From the NCBI GenBank assembly GCA_033065855.1, contig JAVXUO010001788.1:1-64000 (forward strand): 64,000 nucleotides of DNA, in the 5' to 3' direction. The notes under the pieces are model-generated. The model saw only the letters and a list, made by a program, of their open reading frames with translations, did not search any database and was not told the DNA's origin. This document shows positions 60,349 to 64,000 of the stretch, one piece after another; position 1 is the stretch's first letter, and the number at the start of each line of letters is the position of its first letter. Source of the DNA: Escallonia rubra (lineage: Eukaryota > Streptophyta > Magnoliopsida > Escalloniales > Escalloniaceae). The translations under genes were made by a program, and so were the position numbers.

Positions 60349-60357
60349 TATATAAGG
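60349..60357 (+). promoter_or_regulatory. TATA box of the RGF/GOLVEN gene
   Basis: TATATAAGG followed by a CT-rich stretch (CCTCCCCTTCTTCTGACC), a typical plant core promoter. It lies about 170 bp before the start codon at 60528, leaving a leader of about 140 bp. Confidence 0.6.
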
Positions 60358-60527
60358 AGGCCTCCCCTTCTTCTGACCATTGCACAATCTTTATTGCGTA
60401 TCCATGTTCTTCAAGAAAGAGAGAAAAGCCACCTTTCGTTACTGAACATAGGAATTCCAAATCTGTCTACCTTTTGCAGCCTCAGTTTCCCTTGCAATTT
60501 ACTCTTTATAAGCTATTCTAAGCTCAA

Positions 60528-61063
60528 ATGAAGCCTTCTTCATTGGTCTTTGTTTTACTCTTGTCCAGTCTCCTCTTTGAGGCTCAAGGTATGCCCAGTT
60601 CAGTTATACATATCTATATTTCTTGACAAGTTAAGATCGTGTTCTTTAATTTGTTGTATGCCTATACCGTATTGCTAAACATTTTCTTTGTTCTTGGTTA
60701 AGGTATACGCTTGGGGAAGTTCTCTACACCAGCTGGGGATAACAAAATACAGGTGGGTGTCCATTTTTTTTCATATGCTCTGTACTCTGGTTCCAAAGGA
60801 AATTAAAATATCTTGAGAAATTGTTGAAGTGTGATACCTCTACGTCTGGGTATTGATCTTCTCTTGTTTTAATGCAGCAGGAGGAGGATGATTTGGTGAG
60901 AAGAAACAATGGTGGTGTTGGAGAGGTTATTCTATGCAAAGATGGACATTGTTCAGGTACCAAGAGAAGATTTTCTAGAGTAACCAAGGACTCTCACCAT
61001 TGGTTACCAAAGGTTCATGAAGATTATTATGGACCCAGGATTCACAACCCTAGGCACCACTAA
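60528..61063 (+). CDS. Alternative short isoform of the RGF gene with a different C-terminal peptide
   Basis: If the donor at 60957 is not used, exon 3 continues to TAA 61063. Exons 60528-60588, 60703-60752 and 60878-61063 then give 98 residues with the same signal peptide. The new tail is GTKRRFSRVTKDSHHWLPKV, then HE, then DYYGPRIHNPRHH. This last 13-mer resembles RGF peptides such as DYSNPGHHPPRHN: Asp-Tyr start, Pro at 5, His at 8, Pro-Arg-His near the end. An acidic residue precedes the Tyr, and a basic stretch precedes it as a possible processing region. Chance read-through of an intron would not be expected to give such a motif directly before a stop. Retained-intron noise cannot be excluded from sequence alone. 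Confidence 0.55.
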
Positions 61064-61832
61064 TCTTCTTCCTCATAGGATTCTTCCATTTAGTTTTCCC
61101 TTTTTCCTTTCGAAAGGATTAGTCTCTTGAAGCTTGACTAGAGCTAGCTGGGTTTCAAAAAGACTTAAACCCATGACCATGTACTTTGAAAATCATCTTT
61201 GTAGTTTCTCTAACTCTTTAACTTGATCCAGTTATATATTAAGCATGTTGCATGAGACTTAATTGCTGCCTTCGATCGTTTTTCTGTAAATCAACGCAAA
61301 AGCTTCATGGAGGCATCACTAAAGAAGTTGCATACTCCCCCATCCTTTCAAATAGGCTCTACTTCAGAAGTCTACAGTATGATACACAGTTTTTACCTTA
61401 AAATCTTGCCACATAAATGGTTTCTGATGTATTTTGCAGGAATGATGAATAGAAAACTTGTTAGCACACCCACCTCTACATCTACTTCCACCACCAATTC
61501 AAAGGTTGGTTTCTCAATAATGAAAAAGTTTCTAACAAGCACTAGAATCAGAGAGCAATCCCCTCCCCCTCCCCCTCCCGTTTTGCTTGTCACCTTACAT
61601 GATTCTATGCTTCATGTAACAGAGTCACAAGAACGAAGGAAATAAAGCTGACCCCATTTCAAAGGGCAAATCAAGTAGTGAAGGACTAGGTCGGAAAGAA
61701 GAGAGTTTCTCCGTTAATTCATCACCGGTTTCCCATCACCGTGAGGCCGCCTCCGAGGGCTACCCGGACAATTTAGACATAGCTGGGATGGACTATTCTC
61801 CAGCAAAGAGAAAACCTCCAATACACAACTGA
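60528..61832 (+). CDS. Root meristem growth factor/GOLVEN/CLEL peptide precursor (long isoform)
   Basis: Five exons: 60528-60588, 60703-60752, 60878-60956, 61440-61504 and 61623-61832. All have GT-AG borders and phases fit, giving 154 residues. A signal peptide (MKPSSLVFVLLLSSLLFEAQ) leads into GIRLGKFSTPAG, EVILCKDGHCSG, MMNRKLVSTPTSTST and a hydrophilic variable region. The C-terminal 13 residues DYSPAKRKPPIHN match the RGF/GLV/CLEL mature-peptide consensus: Asp-Tyr for tyrosylprotein sulfotransferase, Pro-Pro near the end, terminal His-Asn. RGF peptides are secreted, Tyr-sulfated and Pro-hydroxylated, and are sensed by RGI/RGFR receptor kinases to maintain root meristem or control gravitropism and lateral roots. 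Exon 3 can also be read through to a different end (separate entry). The gene assignment rests on exon phases and the C-terminal motif; transcripts were not available. Confidence 0.85.
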
Positions 61833-63739
61833 GAATCAGTCTTGAAGAGATAGTTTTAGATCACAGGGAATACAAGTTGGACAGCATTGCATAAATGCTG
61901 CAGTTTTCTTAGGGTTTAGGAAGATTTTGTACATAGAATATATGTACTATGTGCTTGTTTTTAGGATACTTGTTTAATGATTAAGTCATAAGCACTTGGG
62001 TTGGGGAGCTTAGCAGCCTATGTAACCCAAAAGAATTATTACATGGAAAGTTCTATAGTACTACCACTTTTTGTTATGCTTCTTTTTGAACTTACGAGTA
62101 GCTAGCTTAATGTATTGAGAAAGAACGGCGTGTACTTTTTCGCGGTTTATTACTTCAATTTTTGTCATTCTCATAGTCCATCATACGCCACTTTTGCCTC
62201 GGGTACACAACAGCGGGGGGACACTTTTCCCCATTTCCTAAACCCCCAACTCCGATTGTATGCCGTCACGTGTCTCTTGCTACGACACGAGAAAACTTTA
62301 TCAGCTAAAATTGGCCGACGCTCGCTAGTTATAAGGTGAACAAAATTCATTGACAGACAAAAAAAAAAATTAACAAAAGAAAAGTCTATTAAGGTGAGAA
62401 CCACAGATCTTTTGAGTAATTGCAAGTAGAAGTGGCCTTGCCATAAATGAAGTAGGTGCTCTGCATTATGTGAACACCACCAACCCCTTGGGTGTGTCTA
62501 TCTTCAAATGGGGCAAATGGCCCGCAAGGGGGTTTTGGACCAGGCCCACCATGTTTCACTTATTGATTGCATTTCATTATATGAGTGGTCACACCGACAT
62601 ATGGGCTCAGATGCCCTTTGTTGGGTCAAGTTTGTGACCCAAACAAGTGAGGGCGTGGTGCACCGCAAAATGGGGAGATGCATTTATGGCATCTGTGTCC
62701 TAAGTTTTGCACATAAAAGACCTACATGTGTTTGGAAAAAATGTGCACTCGTTGTCAATGGGCTATACGTGACCAGTGTCAATTGGTGTTGATTGATACG
62801 AAATATCATGCTTGATGAGACAGTTTTTTTTATCGTTTATACATGAGATGATAATGCGGAGCGATTCTATGTTCAGGATTTGATATATGTGATAAGATCG
62901 ATTGGACTTCAAAAGCATGTTCATTTGATTATGTCTACTCCATTCGCCCTCAGGTGGAACGAAGAACTGGGTGCATGATAAGAACTTTGAGATACTCGAC
63001 CTAGTACTGAAGTTAGACCTGGGCTACACAATCTGTCACCCTAGAGTGGGAAACGTGCTATAATTGCACTCTCACGAGTTTGGAATGAAATCCGGTCCAA
63101 TTGGTGAACTGAGCTGCAAATTCATTGTTGGCGAATGACAAGGTGCATCGTGTCCATTATCCAACGTAAGTGATGTGCAAGACCACCTCTACCTAGCGAG
63201 CGAAGCAACCATTTGTTTGAGAAAAAAGCACTGGTCGTTTAAAGAAAACAGAAGCTGAATTCAATATGATATCTCCATGTGGTATCAAAGCGACCTCTCT
63301 ATTAAGACAATTAATTTACTTCTTCACCTCAAGCCCCATTTCTTTCTTATTTGATTTGAAGCTTGCAAATAAAAATTATAGACAAATATTATGTTGGTTA
63401 AAGTAATTATGGATATTCATCACCATTGTGAAACTACTTTTTATGAATTTGCGCTCTGGCGGTCAGGCATTCGTGAATTTTTAAAACTAATGGTCTCGTC
63501 CACTCCCATTTGCATTCACATTACAAGCTTCTTACCTAGGGTGAGACTATGGCATGAGGCACCAGACAACTAACATCCTCCCCCAGCCTCAACCCAATCT
63601 TAAATTTTCTACTCCATTTGTCCATAAACATTCATTTTACTACTTTAGCAACAATCTTATTTTATTTTATTCTAGCCTTGACATCATATTTCTTGTCTCT
63701 ATCTGTATTTGAAAGTCATCTATCGTCATACAATCCTAA
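61833..63739. other. Region downstream of the RGF gene without recognised genes
   Basis: The first 150-250 bp are probably the RGF 3' UTR. The remainder has only short ORFs, the longest at 62508-62792 (94 codons) without a recognised domain. Confidence 0.4.
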
Positions 63740-64000
63740 AGGGTTGCCCTGATGATTAAAGAAGTTTGTTCCCTTCCTTCACTTCCTGTGTTCAAACCTT
63801 ATATTCAACACCCGGGAGGAAAAATTCTCATCTGAACGCACCAGGCCAATCTGTGATGCGCCTTAAAATGGCTCTGAGAGGTACTTAGTCTCGGTTGATT
63901 CCCAAACTGACCCAATGATACTCTTGCGCTCTTATAATGTCTCTGAGAAAGACTTAGTCTCAGTTGACGCCAAAGCTGACCCAATGAAACTCTCTACTCC
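63740..64000 (+). repeat. Possible tRNA-derived SINE, cut by the window edge
   Basis: GGTTGCCCTGATGATTAAAG resembles a tRNA A box and, about 40 bp on, TGTGTTCAAACC resembles a B box, the spacing of an RNA polymerase III promoter. Downstream, a 70-75-bp unit is repeated twice (CTCTGAGA..., ACTTAGTCTC(G/A)GTTGA and CTGACCCAATGA). The 3' end is outside the window, so no tail or target duplication can be checked. Confidence 0.35.

Noticed and set aside
62508-62792. 94-codon ORF as a small protein gene
   Set aside because: No signal peptide, domain or splice context; likely chance.

Overview
This 64 kb window is nuclear DNA of a flowering plant, most likely a eudicot. I cannot name the species. 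The evidence is intron-bearing plant genes (cytosolic ribosomal protein eS19, the chloroplast NDH assembly factor CRR6, a root meristem growth factor/GOLVEN peptide gene, two ECA1/prolamin-like secreted protein genes), long AT-rich intergenic stretches, and dense, nested plant transposons.

Layout. 1-7.5 kb: the right part of a large Mutator-like element (MULE). It carries a plant-mobile-domain remnant, an Ulp1-like protease gene, two related small domains, a B3-domain gene, a FAR1-type transposase with one in-frame stop, and three arrays of a short GTCCGC/GCGGAC palindrome. 7.5-8.8 kb: no gene recognised. 8.8-17.1 kb: a PIF/Harbinger-type element (TAA target duplication) with a decayed Myb/SANT-like gene, split by a Ty1-copia retrotransposon fossil. 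17.3-27.4 kb: a MITE, the eS19 gene with a classic telo-box/site II promoter, a diverged duplicate of eS19 intron 1, and ECA1-like genes plus a relic copy. 30.0-33.5 kb: a CACTA element (ATA target duplication) with its own B3 gene. 34.5-36.7 kb: CRR6. 37-44 kb: a MITE, a dinucleotide tract, a cluster of MULE-end-like units, a GC-rich repeat with a nested solo LTR, and a 65-bp-arm hairpin. 44.8-50.6 kb: a second, larger CACTA element (ATT target duplication) with transposase remnants, telomere-like tandem repeats and a captured NLR leucine-rich-repeat fragment. 51.1 kb: a Stowaway MITE. 54.7-57.4 kb: a second copy of the GC-rich repeat with nested tandem arrays. 60.3-61.8 kb: the RGF/GOLVEN gene. 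61.8-64 kb: no gene, with a possible SINE at the edge.

Three observations stand out. First, the MULE combines a B3 DNA-binding gene with about 15 copies of one palindrome in three non-coding arrays, a layout reminiscent of VANDAL elements, whose VANC protein binds clustered motifs. Second, a closely similar B3 gene with the intron at the same codon sits in the unrelated CACTA element at 30 kb. Third, the RGF gene appears able to make two different C-terminal RGF-like peptides (DYYGPRIHNPRHH or DYSPAKRKPPIHN) from alternative 3' ends behind one shared signal peptide. All coordinates, splice sites and divergences were read by eye; no search or alignment program was run.
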